DNA of 5,742 nucleotides, taken from Gammaproteobacteria bacterium. Lineage in GTDB: Bacteria; Pseudomonadota; Gammaproteobacteria; HK1. The DNA is taken from positions 1-5,742 of the forward strand of contig JAGRHX010000527.1 of NCBI GenBank assembly GCA_020444775.1, in the 5' to 3' direction. Each line of letters opens with the position of its first letter. Position 1 is the stretch's first letter. The position numbers and the translations under genes are program-made. The notes under the pieces were generated by a model. The model was given only the letters and a program-made list of their open reading frames with translations. It did no database searches and had not been told where the DNA came from. Shown piece after piece: positions 1 through 5,742 of this stretch.

Positions 1-143
1 GGCACCCGCGCCGAGATGTGGGTGTAGATCAGATCGGTGAAGCCATAGTGCGAGAAGGCCCGATACAGGGCGGCGAGCTGCACACGGGTATCCCACTCCT
101 CCTTGGAGCAGGGTGGCGAGATGTTCTGGGCGGTGGCGCTCAT
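1..143 (-). CDS. Class II aldolase/adducin family protein, N-terminal fragment cut by the window edge
   Basis: Only the first 47 residues are visible, beginning MSATAQNISPPCSKEEWD and continuing into a segment with LAALYRAFSHYGFTDLIYTH (residues 24-42 and adjoining) and then ISARV. The pattern of an Arg/Leu-rich first helix, an HYG turn, and D-L-I-x-T-H-I-S-A-R is the characteristic start of the class II aldolase/adducin fold. In characterised members this fold binds a divalent metal and cleaves or decarboxylates sugar phosphates or keto acids; the metal-binding histidines lie downstream, outside the window. The ATG at 143 is supported by an AGGAAA ribosome-binding site at 150-155, six bases upstream. 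The gene lies 90 bp after the MmgE/PrpD gene on the same strand and may share its transcript. Many stand-alone members of about 250 residues have no assigned function, so the reaction is unknown. Confidence 0.87.
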   Translation of the reverse strand, partial: MSATAQNISPPCSKEEWDTRVQLAALYRAFSHYGFTDLIYTHISARV

Positions 144-149
144 GGGTTG

Positions 150-155
150 TTTCCT
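150..155 (-). promoter_or_regulatory. Ribosome-binding site of the class II aldolase gene
   Basis: Minus-strand AGGAAA lies six bases before the ATG at 143. This spacing fixes the start and shows the gene is translated independently despite the 90-bp gap from the upstream gene. Confidence 0.6.
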
Positions 156-185
156 GTCTTTGGTGGGGGGCTGATTCGCCGTTCC

Positions 186-219
186 CGGCGCCGCGGGCGG
201 GTGCCCATCGGCGCCGCGG
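186..219. repeat. GC-rich 11-bp direct repeat that also forms a hairpin, in the MmgE/PrpD-aldolase gap
   Basis: CGGCGCCGCGG occurs at 186-196 and again at 209-219, exactly repeated with a 23-bp period. Because CGGCGCCG is self-complementary, the first eight bases of each copy (186-193 and 209-216) can also pair into an 8-bp stem with a 15-base loop. It sits between the stop of the MmgE/PrpD gene (234) and the start of the aldolase gene (143). No run of T follows on the minus strand, so it is not a classical Rho-independent terminator. It could stabilise or partly attenuate the transcript, or it may be chance in GC-rich DNA. Confidence 0.5.
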
Positions 220-233
220 ACGGTGGTCCGGCG

Positions 234-1646
234 TCAATCCTTGCGCAGCTGGCTGAGCTCGGTGAGGGCGTGCAGGTCCTGCTCCGACTCGATGCCAAGC
301 AGACGCTCGGCCAGCTCATCGCAGCGCTGCTGACCCAGCACCGGCTCGACCAGCGCGATGAACTTGTCCTTCAGCCGGCTCTCCTGCAGGGCCATGTCGG
401 TATAGGGCACGCTCATGTCGCCACGCTCGCGAAACACCACGCCGTCATCGAGCGTGATCATCACGTCGCTGATCGCCTCGCCCAGCTCGTCCGCGCCGAC
501 GACCCAGGTCTTCTCGCGCAGCGCGGTCAGGGTCGGGTCCAGACAGCTCTGCTCGTTGTAGGCATCGGTGGAGGCGGTCGAGACATCGGCGAGCGCCATC
601 GCGGTGGTGTGGCGCAGGCTGAACTTGGCCTCGAGGCCGGTCCGCGGCTGCTCGATGTTGCACATGCGCAGGTTGCCGCGCGGCACGTGCACGTCGATGC
701 GCTTGATGCGCTCAGGTGTCACGCCGCGCTCGCGGCGCAGCTTCGCGGCCGCTTCGATACTGGCGTGTGTGCCGTAGCAGGCCGCATGGAACTTGAACAG
801 GGTCGCCGGCGTGAGCCAGCGGGTTCCGAGCCCCTCCAGCGCCATCGCCGGGTTACGCTCCGGGGTATGGGTGTCGGCGAAGCCCTGCTCGCACTCGAGC
901 ACGTCCGCGCGCGAGGTGAAGCCACGCGCGGCCAGATCCGCCGCGTACACGCCGTTGGCGGCGGCCTTGCCGGCATGCAACGGCTTGCACATGGTGCCGA
1001 ACAGCGACTTCAGGCCGGCCGCCTGGGCCGCCGCGATCCCCAGCGAGGTCGCGGTGCGCTCCGCGTCCATGCCGTGCAGGTGGGCACAGGCCGCGGCCGC
1101 GCCGAAGGTGCCGACGGTGCCGGTCGCATGGAAGCCGCGCAGGTACTGCTCGCGGGTCACGTAGCGGCCGACCCGGCACTCGGTCTCGACGCCGGCGATG
1201 AAGGCGGCGAGCAGGGCCTTGCCGCCCTTGCCCAGACGCTGGGCCAGGGCCAGTGCCGCCGGCGCCACCGCCACGGTCGGGTGACCGGGCATGTTGAAGT
1301 TGACGTCGTCGTAGTCGAGCGCGTGGGAGAAGGTGCCATTGATCAGCGCCGCGTCCAGAGCGCTGAAACGACCGGCATGACCGATGAGGCCTGCCTGCGG
1401 TGAGCTGCCGCGCTCACGCGCTTCTTCCAGGACGATGAGACCGGTCTGGTCGTGGCAGCCGGCGAGCGTCACGGCAAAGAAGTCGAGCAGGCAGTGGCGG
1501 GCGAAGGTCCGTACGTCTTCCGGGACCTGCTGCAGGTCGAGCCCGGCGGCGAAGGCCGCGATCGGGCGGGTGATGGCGGCCTTGTCGAGATCGCCGGCCG
1601 CGCTGCGGTCGGCGTCCGGGCCGCCGCTCTTGATGGACTCGCTCAT
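234..1646 (-). CDS. MmgE/PrpD family protein (2-methylcitrate dehydratase / cis-aconitate decarboxylase superfamily)
   Basis: This complete 470-residue protein matches the usual family length of about 450-500. The all-helical N-terminal domain carries HALDYDD (108-114) and GHPT (121-124), followed by GFHATGTVGT (171-180), CKPLHAGKAA (220-229), KFHAACYGTH (285-294) and KFSLRHTTAMAL (341-352), which are the family landmarks in order. By recollection of human cis-aconitate decarboxylase, D111, H122, H173 and K221 correspond to active-site Asp93, His103, His159 and Lys207, while Thr97 aligns with V115. That change argues against simple cis-aconitate decarboxylase activity. Known members are cytoplasmic dehydratases, decarboxylases or epimerases acting on tri- and dicarboxylic acids; no prpB or prpC is visible here, so a methylcitrate-cycle role is unsupported. 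The start at 1646 was chosen over an in-frame upstream start at 1715 because GGAGGAGG precedes it by five bases and the extra 23 residues look unlike the family. The downstream neighbour is a class II aldolase gene. Confidence 0.94.
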   Translation of the reverse strand: MSESIKSGGPDADRSAAGDLDKAAITRPIAAFAAGLDLQQVPEDVRTFARHCLLDFFAVTLAGCHDQTGLIVLEEARERGSSPQAGLIGHAGRFSALDAALINGTFSHALDYDDVNFNMPGHPTVAVAPAALALAQRLGKGGKALLAAFIAGVETECRVGRYVTREQYLRGFHATGTVGTFGAAAACAHLHGMDAERTATSLGIAAAQAAGLKSLFGTMCKPLHAGKAAANGVYAADLAARGFTSRADVLECEQGFADTHTPERNPAMALEGLGTRWLTPATLFKFHAACYGTHASIEAAAKLRRERGVTPERIKRIDVHVPRGNLRMCNIEQPRTGLEAKFSLRHTTAMALADVSTASTDAYNEQSCLDPTLTALREKTWVVGADELGEAISDVMITLDDGVVFRERGDMSVPYTDMALQESRLKDKFIALVEPVLGQQRCDELAERLLGIESEQDLHALTELSQLRKD

Positions 1647-1853
1647 GGGGTCCTCCTCCGGGTGGATGTGAGCGCTGTGGTGACCGAGCTTGCGCGCGGG
1701 AGAACCACCCCGCACGATGCCCGCATGTTAGCGCAAAGCGCCGGTGTGGATCGTCGTCATCGGGCCGGGTTCCGGCGCGTGGCAGGCGACCCGTGCGGCG
1801 CAAGCGCGCCATCGGCCCTGGCCACCGGGCGACGAGCATCGAGCATCTTCATC
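1647..1853. promoter_or_regulatory. Divergent intergenic region between the MmgE/PrpD gene and the methyltransferase gene
   Basis: These 207 bp separate two gene starts, so promoters for both strands should lie here. For the minus strand, TAACAT at 1725-1730 is the most AT-rich hexamer and matches a sigma-70 -10 box at four of six positions, but no good -35 box sits 17 bp upstream of it, so it is only a candidate. No convincing plus-strand promoter was seen. Short GC-rich inverted repeats occur, for example GCGC-AAA-GCGC at 1731-1741, immediately beside the candidate -10 on its upstream side for minus-strand transcription, but they are too short to call as operators. Confidence 0.45.
1652..1659 (-). 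promoter_or_regulatory. Strong ribosome-binding site deciding the MmgE/PrpD start
   Basis: Minus-strand GGAGGAGG lies five bases before the ATG at 1646. It is the strongest Shine-Dalgarno sequence in the window and rules out the longer in-frame start at 1715. It suggests high translation of this gene. Confidence 0.8.
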
Positions 1854-2456
1854 ATGAGCATCGACGACAAGACACGTTGGAACACGCGCTACGCTTCTGG
1901 CGAGTACCAGGGCCGTCGGCACGCCAATCCGCTGCTGGAGGAATGGCTGGAGCGATTGCCGCATGCAGGTCACGCGGGGCGACGTGCCCTGGACGTGGCC
2001 TGCGGCGCCGGCCGCAATGCGCTGTATCTGGCCGCCGCCGGCTATCAGGTTGATGCGGTCGACATCTCCGGCGAGGCGCTGGCGCGCGCCGAGGCCAGCG
2101 CCCGTGAGCGTGGCCTGAGTCTGCATCTGCATGAGCTGGATCTGGACGACGCCGATCTACCGGGTGGTGACTACGATCTGATCCTGGTGTCGCGCTATCT
2201 CAACCGTGACTTGTTCCCGGCGCTGGTGGAGGCCCTGGCCGACGACGGCTTTCTCATCTACGACACCCATCTGCTCACCGACGTCGAGGTCGGTGGACCG
2301 GGGACCTCGCGCTTCCGGCTGCGGCCGCAGGAGCTGCTGCATCTTTGTCACGCGCTGCGCATCGTCTACTACCGCGAAGGCCTGATCCAGGACCGCGATG
2401 GCAAGACCATGGCGCTGGCCCAGGTGGTGGCCTGCAAGGGGCACCCGGGCTTCTGA
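1854..2456 (+). CDS. Class I SAM-dependent methyltransferase, small TehB/UbiE-like type
   Basis: This complete 200-residue cytoplasmic protein has a Rossmann-fold methyltransferase layout. The SAM-binding motif I is ALDVACGAGRNALYLA (45-60), followed by VDAVDIS with the acidic ribose-binding D70 at the end of strand 2, then DYDLILVSRYLNRDLFP (106-122) as strand 4 and the post-motif. A short C-terminal half contains RLRPQELLHL (155-164). The opening RWNTRYASGEY resembles the W-x-x-R-Y start of TehB-like methyltransferases, which supports the ATG at 1854. No Shine-Dalgarno sequence precedes it, so translation may be weak or leaderless. The methyl acceptor is unknown; relatives range from tellurite or thiol detoxification enzymes to uncharacterised housekeeping proteins. 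It faces away from the MmgE/PrpD gene and runs head-on into hyuB with a 34-bp gap, so it is not part of either minus-strand operon. A functional link to them is not indicated. Confidence 0.9.
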   Translation: MSIDDKTRWNTRYASGEYQGRRHANPLLEEWLERLPHAGHAGRRALDVACGAGRNALYLAAAGYQVDAVDISGEALARAEASARERGLSLHLHELDLDDADLPGGDYDLILVSRYLNRDLFPALVEALADDGFLIYDTHLLTDVEVGGPGTSRFRLRPQELLHLCHALRIVYYREGLIQDRDGKTMALAQVVACKGHPGF

Positions 2457-2512
2457 GTGCGGTCGGGCGCCAGCGTTCGCCTCGTCGGCCTCAGCTCAGC
2501 GTGCACCTGAGC
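2457..2512. other. Convergent gene junction with a weak hairpin at the end of hyuB
   Basis: Only 34 bp separate the methyltransferase stop (2456) from the hyuB stop (2491). The nearest inverted repeat is GCTCAG at 2494-2499 with CTGAGC at 2507-2512, a 6-bp stem with a 7-base loop lying inside the last hyuB codons. Neither strand has a T-run after it, so termination is probably Rho-dependent or the transcripts overlap in antisense. Confidence 0.35.
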
Positions 2513-4536
2513 AGACCACGTACCCGCGCTCGGCCACCGCTTCCGGTGCCGATGATGTCGAGTGCGAATCGATCGAGCTGGATGGCACCGGCCGTGGCTG
2601 TCGGGTCCAGACGTGTCCAGCAGCGCAGCGGCACGCCGCTGGCGCCGAGCACCTCGAGCATGTCGTCCTCGGCCAGCCCCAGATGCCCGGCGTCATCCGG
2701 ATGCAGACGCAGGACACGCTTGCAGCCGCGGCCCACCGCTTCATAGGCGCTGTCGTCGTTCATCGGCAGCAGACGCAGCCACAGTCGCTGCGCGAGCAGC
2801 TCGGCACGACGCTTCTCGGTGGCCGCCGCGTCGACCTGGCCTTCGGCAATCGCGACGCCATAGACGTCCAAGGCGACGCGTGCCGAGACGTGACCCTGCT
2901 CGACGTCGTCCATCACACGCTCGGCCGGCCGTTCCAGCGGATCGCCGTAGCCGCCACCACCGGCGCTCTGCAGCACGACGGTATCGCCTGCTTGCAGCGG
3001 ATGGCCACCGACCTTGCCTGGCGTGGGGAAGGGCCGATCCCGATCGACGTCGCGGGTATAGCTGCCGACCGGCGCGCCGCTCTCCCCACCCAGCACCCCG
3101 AAGGGCGGCACCACCGCGCCGTCGGAGAGCAGCGAATAGCGCGCTTGACCGCGTCGTAGCTGTAGGGCACGGCGCATACCCAGGCCACCGCGCGAGCGAC
3201 CCGGTCCGCCGGAGTCCGTGGCCTGTTTGCTGAAATGCACCAGCAAGGGGAAGCGCTGCTCCAGCACCTCGGTGGGCTGCAGGCACGATAGATCACCCCA
3301 GTCGATGGCAGCCATTGCGCTCGGGCCGTCGGCCTCGGTGAAACCGCCGTTACCACCGGCCGACCACTCGTAGTGGACGAACTCGCGGCCGTTCGCTGGA
3401 TCGATGCCACCGATGAGGTTGTGGAAGGAGGTGCGATGGATGTCGGCCGAGGTCAGCTCCGGACAGGTCTGGGCCAGCGCGCCGAGCATGGTGGCTATGA
3501 CCCGCTTGCGGATCTCGCCGTGGGAGCCGGCCGGGGCCGGATGGGTGACGTTGACGATGGTGCCTGGCGGCGCCACCACCTCAACCGGTCGGAACGAGCC
3601 GTGATTGAGCGCCTGATGTGGGTCCAGCACTGATTTCAGCACGATCAGCACCGAGGCCGCGGTCACCGCCAGGGTCGAGTTGACCGGCGCCGGAGCCTGC
3701 GGCGCGGCGCCCGTGAAGTCAGCTTTCAATGTGTCGCCGCTGATGGTCAGACGCAACGGCAGACGCAGCGGCTCCAGCCGGTAGTCGGGCGCCGGGCCAA
3801 AGGTCTCCAGATAGTCCTCGTAGCAGTACTCGCCGTCGGGCAGCCGTTCGATCTGCGCGCGCATGCGTCGCTCCGAACGGTCCAGGTTGCTACGCACGCC
3901 GGTCAATAGCGTATCGATACCATAACGCTGGACGAGCTCGCGGACCCGGCGCTCGGCGGTGCGGCAGGCCGCGAGCCCGGAGTTGAAGTCGCCCATCCGC
4001 TCGTCCCGCACGCGCATGTTCGAGAGCAGGATCTCCATCGCCGCCTTGTTGAGCTCGCCGCGATCGACCAGCTTGACCGGCGGGATACGGATCCCCTCCT
4101 GATAGATCTCGGTGGCCGAGCCCGACATCGAGCCCGGCACGGCACCGCCGACGTCGGCCCAGTGCTCGCGCACCGCGGCAAAGAACACCAGCTCGCCGGC
4201 GTCGAAGATGGGGTGGATCAGGGTCACGTCGTTGAGATGGGTGCCGCCCAGATAGGGATCGTTCATGACGATCAGATCGCCAGGCGCCAGGTCGTTGCCG
4301 ACACGCGCCAGCGACGCCTCCACCGACCACGGCAAGGGCACGACGTGCGAGCCGATGTCCTCCGACTGCGCGACCACCTGGCCTTGCGCATCGAACAACC
4401 CACAGGAGAAATCGCGGGCTTCGTAGATCGCGACCGAGCGCGCGGTCCGGAACACCGTGGCACGCATCTCGCGCACCACCGAGATCAGACCTTCGGTGAC
4501 CACCTCCAGGGTGATGGGGTCGATGGATGTGCTCAT
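2491..4536 (-). CDS. hyuB: Hydantoinase B/oxoprolinase family protein with an extra C-terminal domain
   Basis: This complete 681-residue protein is the partner subunit of HyuA-type ATP-dependent cyclic-amide hydrolases and related carboxylases. It begins IDPITLEVVTEGL and shows RDFSCGLFDAQG (41-52), NDPYLGGTHLNDV (92-104), REHWADVGG (123-131), SGGPGRSRGGLGMRR (442-456) and SAGGGGYGDPLERP (524-537), all hallmarks of the family. D42, H100, D103 and H125 are kept; as I recall, equivalent residues bind a metal in caprolactamase, a characterised relative. The usual family body ends near residue 590 after the conserved YGVAI and AATEKRRAEL segments. Residues of about 600-681 are additional and resemble a double-psi beta-barrel. 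The ATG at 4536 overlaps the hyuA stop as ATGA and has GGAAA six bases upstream; a longer frame to 4614 would lie inside hyuA and is rejected. The symbol denotes the family only: the substrate could be a hydantoin, oxoproline, lactam or ketone. Confidence 0.95.
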   Translation of the reverse strand: MSTSIDPITLEVVTEGLISVVREMRATVFRTARSVAIYEARDFSCGLFDAQGQVVAQSEDIGSHVVPLPWSVEASLARVGNDLAPGDLIVMNDPYLGGTHLNDVTLIHPIFDAGELVFFAAVREHWADVGGAVPGSMSGSATEIYQEGIRIPPVKLVDRGELNKAAMEILLSNMRVRDERMGDFNSGLAACRTAERRVRELVQRYGIDTLLTGVRSNLDRSERRMRAQIERLPDGEYCYEDYLETFGPAPDYRLEPLRLPLRLTISGDTLKADFTGAAPQAPAPVNSTLAVTAASVLIVLKSVLDPHQALNHGSFRPVEVVAPPGTIVNVTHPAPAGSHGEIRKRVIATMLGALAQTCPELTSADIHRTSFHNLIGGIDPANGREFVHYEWSAGGNGGFTEADGPSAMAAIDWGDLSCLQPTEVLEQRFPLLVHFSKQATDSGGPGRSRGGLGMRRALQLRRGQARYSLLSDGAVVPPFGVLGGESGAPVGSYTRDVDRDRPFPTPGKVGGHPLQAGDTVVLQSAGGGGYGDPLERPAERVMDDVEQGHVSARVALDVYGVAIAEGQVDAAATEKRRAELLAQRLWLRLLPMNDDSAYEAVGRGCKRVLRLHPDDAGHLGLAEDDMLEVLGASGVPLRCWTRLDPTATAGAIQLDRFALDIIGTGSGGRARVRGLLRCTLS
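4533..4536 (-). other. ATGA stop-start overlap coupling hyuA and hyuB
   Basis: The TGA of the upstream subunit (4535-4533) and the ATG of the downstream subunit (4536-4534) share bases in ATGA. This is a classic sign of translational coupling and suggests balanced synthesis of the two subunits of one complex. Confidence 0.9.
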
Positions 4537-5742
4537 CGGCTGTTTCCGGGCTGTGGGGCGTCCGTTCGCTGCATCGGGGCCAGGGTGAGGCGCAGGGTGC
4601 CGTCCTCGAGCCACTCGAGCTCGACAGCGGGCGGCACCAGGGTGACCGAGCCGTCCTCCTCGATCAGCGCCGGACCGGTCAGATGCGCGCCGCGTGGCAG
4701 TCGCTCACGGGCATAGATCGGTGTGGATTCGCTACCCTGCTCGAAGCGCACCTCACGGTGACCGAGCAGGGCGGTGTCCAGGCCGCCATCGCTGACCGAC
4801 GGCGCGGCCGGCCGGGGGCTCTCGCTCTGTGCATAGGCACTGACCCTGAAGGCCACCGCCTCGACCTCACCGCGGTCGGTATGCGAGTAGCGTTGCTCGT
4901 AGAGATCGTGAAAGCGCTCGATGAGCTGCTCGATGTCTTCGATGCCGTCGTCCAGCGGCGTGTTCAGCTCGAAGGCCTGACCCACGTAGCGCATGTCCAC
5001 CGAGCACTCGAAGCGGATCCGTTGCGGGTCCACGCCTTCGAGCTCGAGCTCGGCAGCGGCCACCTCGCGCATCGGCTTCAGGATCGTCCGCAGGGTCTCG
5101 AGCCGCTCGCCATGCAGCGGCAGCAGACGTGTTCGTGAGACGTCGCGGCGCTGGTCGGCATGCAGCAGACCGAGCGCCGAGAAGGCCCCGCACAGCGGTG
5201 GCACGATCACCTCACGCATGCCGAGCTCGGCCGCGATCAGCGCGGCGTGCAGCGGGCCGGCGCCACCGAAGGCAAACAACGTGAAATCGCGCGGGTCCAG
5301 CCCACGCATCACCGAGATCTCCTTGATGGCACCGGTCATGCGGGTCACGGCGATGCGCACGATGCCTTCGGCGGTGGCCTGCGTGGACAGTCCCAGCCGT
5401 TCGGCGAGCGCGGCCACCGCGCGTTCCGCCGCCGCGCTGTCGATCTCTATCTCGCCGCCCAGCGGGGTGCCGGGTCGAAACCGTCCGAGCACCACGTTGG
5501 CATCGGTCACGGTCGGCTCGGTGCCGCCACGTCCGTAGCAGGCAGGGCCGGGCACCGCGCCGGCCGAGCGTGGTCCGACGTTGAGGAAGCCGCCCGCGTC
5601 CAGCCAGGCGATGGACCCGCCGCCCGCGCCCACCGTGTTCAGCTCGATCTGCGGGGCGCGGTTCGGCAGACCCGCGATCTGGCCTTCGAAGGCCAGCGCG
5701 ACCCGGCCGCCCCGGATCAGGCACACGTCGGTGCTGGTGCCG
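4533..5742 (-). CDS. hyuA: Hydantoinase/oxoprolinase family subunit A, C-terminal part; N-terminus beyond the window
   Basis: The frame is open to the right edge and shows 402 residues; family members are about 690 long, so roughly 290 N-terminal residues are missing. The visible part begins inside the conserved D-M-G-G-T-S-T-D-V nucleotide-binding loop (GTSTDV at the edge). It continues with VGAGGGSIA (about 5633-5607), GAVPGPACYGRGGTEPTVTD (about 5567-5508), FGGAGPLH (about 5270-5247), CGAFSALGLLHAD, DMRYVGQAFEL, QRYSHTD and GPALIEEDGSV, in the order expected for the ASKHA-type ATPase half and the C-terminal domain. In known systems this subunit binds ATP and phosphorylates or activates the substrate, with HyuB completing the active site; the complex is cytoplasmic. 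There is no frameshift in the visible part. The subtype (hydantoinase, 5-oxoprolinase, caprolactamase or a ketone carboxylase relative) cannot be decided from this fragment. Confidence 0.94.
   Translation of the reverse strand, partial: GTSTDVCLIRGGRVALAFEGQIAGLPNRAPQIELNTVGAGGGSIAWLDAGGFLNVGPRSAGAVPGPACYGRGGTEPTVTDANVVLGRFRPGTPLGGEIEIDSAAAERAVAALAERLGLSTQATAEGIVRIAVTRMTGAIKEISVMRGLDPRDFTLFAFGGAGPLHAALIAAELGMREVIVPPLCGAFSALGLLHADQRRDVSRTRLLPLHGERLETLRTILKPMREVAAAELELEGVDPQRIRFECSVDMRYVGQAFELNTPLDDGIEDIEQLIERFHDLYEQRYSHTDRGEVEAVAFRVSAYAQSESPRPAAPSVSDGGLDTALLGHREVRFEQGSESTPIYARERLPRGAHLTGPALIEEDGSVTLVPPAVELEWLEDGTLRLTLAPMQRTDAPQPGNSR

Noticed and set aside
18..1403. Long plus-strand open frame of 461 codons opposite the MmgE/PrpD gene
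   Set aside because: Its translation is low-complexity Arg/Gly/Ala/Leu-rich and matches no family, whereas the minus strand encodes a full set of MmgE/PrpD motifs. Long antisense frames are expected in GC-rich coding DNA.
1647..1715. Longer MmgE/PrpD start at 1715
   Set aside because: The added 23 residues include the translated Shine-Dalgarno region, and a strong GGAGGAGG sits before the ATG at 1646.
1452..1853. In-frame upstream extension of the methyltransferase
   Set aside because: The extension runs into the opposite-strand MmgE/PrpD coding region and has no family similarity; the protein core begins at the ATG at 1854 just before the W-N-T-R-Y segment.
2494..2512. Rho-independent terminator for hyuB or the methyltransferase
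   Set aside because: A 6-bp stem is present but neither strand has a following T-run, and it lies inside hyuB codons.
2398..3159. Plus-strand frame of 253 codons overlapping the end of the methyltransferase and antisense to hyuB
   Set aside because: It has no recognisable motif and lies opposite the clearly coding hyuB C-terminal half.
5724..5726. GTG near the right edge as a start codon for hyuA
   Set aside because: The frame continues to the window edge and the codons upstream of it encode GTSTD of the conserved nucleotide-binding loop, so this is an internal valine codon.
1..5742. Mobile element, CRISPR array, tRNA, rRNA or a defence system
   Set aside because: No transposase motifs, long terminal inverted repeats, regularly spaced repeats, RNA-like segments or defence domains were seen; the recognisable genes are metabolic enzymes and one methyltransferase whose motifs are not those of a DNA-modification enzyme.

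Overview
The window is a compact, high-GC bacterial segment (about two thirds G+C by eye) carrying part of a catabolic-type gene cluster on the minus strand. It is interrupted by one small methyltransferase gene on the plus strand. Gene density, strong third-position GC bias and the sequence style of the methyltransferase (a VSRYLNR segment after the SAM site) suggest a proteobacterium, possibly a high-GC gammaproteobacterium. The taxonomic guess is weak. No RNA genes, insertion sequences, CRISPR arrays or phage genes were seen.

Layout from right to left, in the direction of transcription of the minus strand. Positions 5742-4533 hold the C-terminal 402 residues of a HyuA-type hydantoinase/oxoprolinase subunit; its N-terminus lies outside the window. 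Its stop codon overlaps the start codon of a complete HyuB-type subunit (4536-2491) in an ATGA arrangement, so the pair is almost certainly co-translated. HyuB has an extra C-terminal domain of about 80 residues that looks like a double-psi beta-barrel. Next comes a convergent plus-strand gene for a small class I SAM-dependent methyltransferase (1854-2456), ending only 34 bp from the hyuB stop. A 207-bp divergent intergenic region follows, and then the minus strand resumes with a complete MmgE/PrpD-family protein (1646-234). After a 90-bp gap with a GC-rich repeat comes the first 47 residues of a class II aldolase/adducin-family protein (143-1), cut by the left edge.

How they may work together (inference): HyuA/HyuB enzymes use ATP to open cyclic amides or, in relatives, to carboxylate ketones. 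MmgE/PrpD proteins dehydrate, isomerise, epimerise or decarboxylate carboxylic acids. Class II aldolases cleave or decarboxylate carbonyl acids with a divalent metal. Together they could form a short route that opens an unknown cyclic amide or carboxylated substrate and breaks down the resulting acid. No substrate can be named from the sequence, and the methyltransferase is probably an unrelated housekeeping or detoxification gene lying between the two parts.
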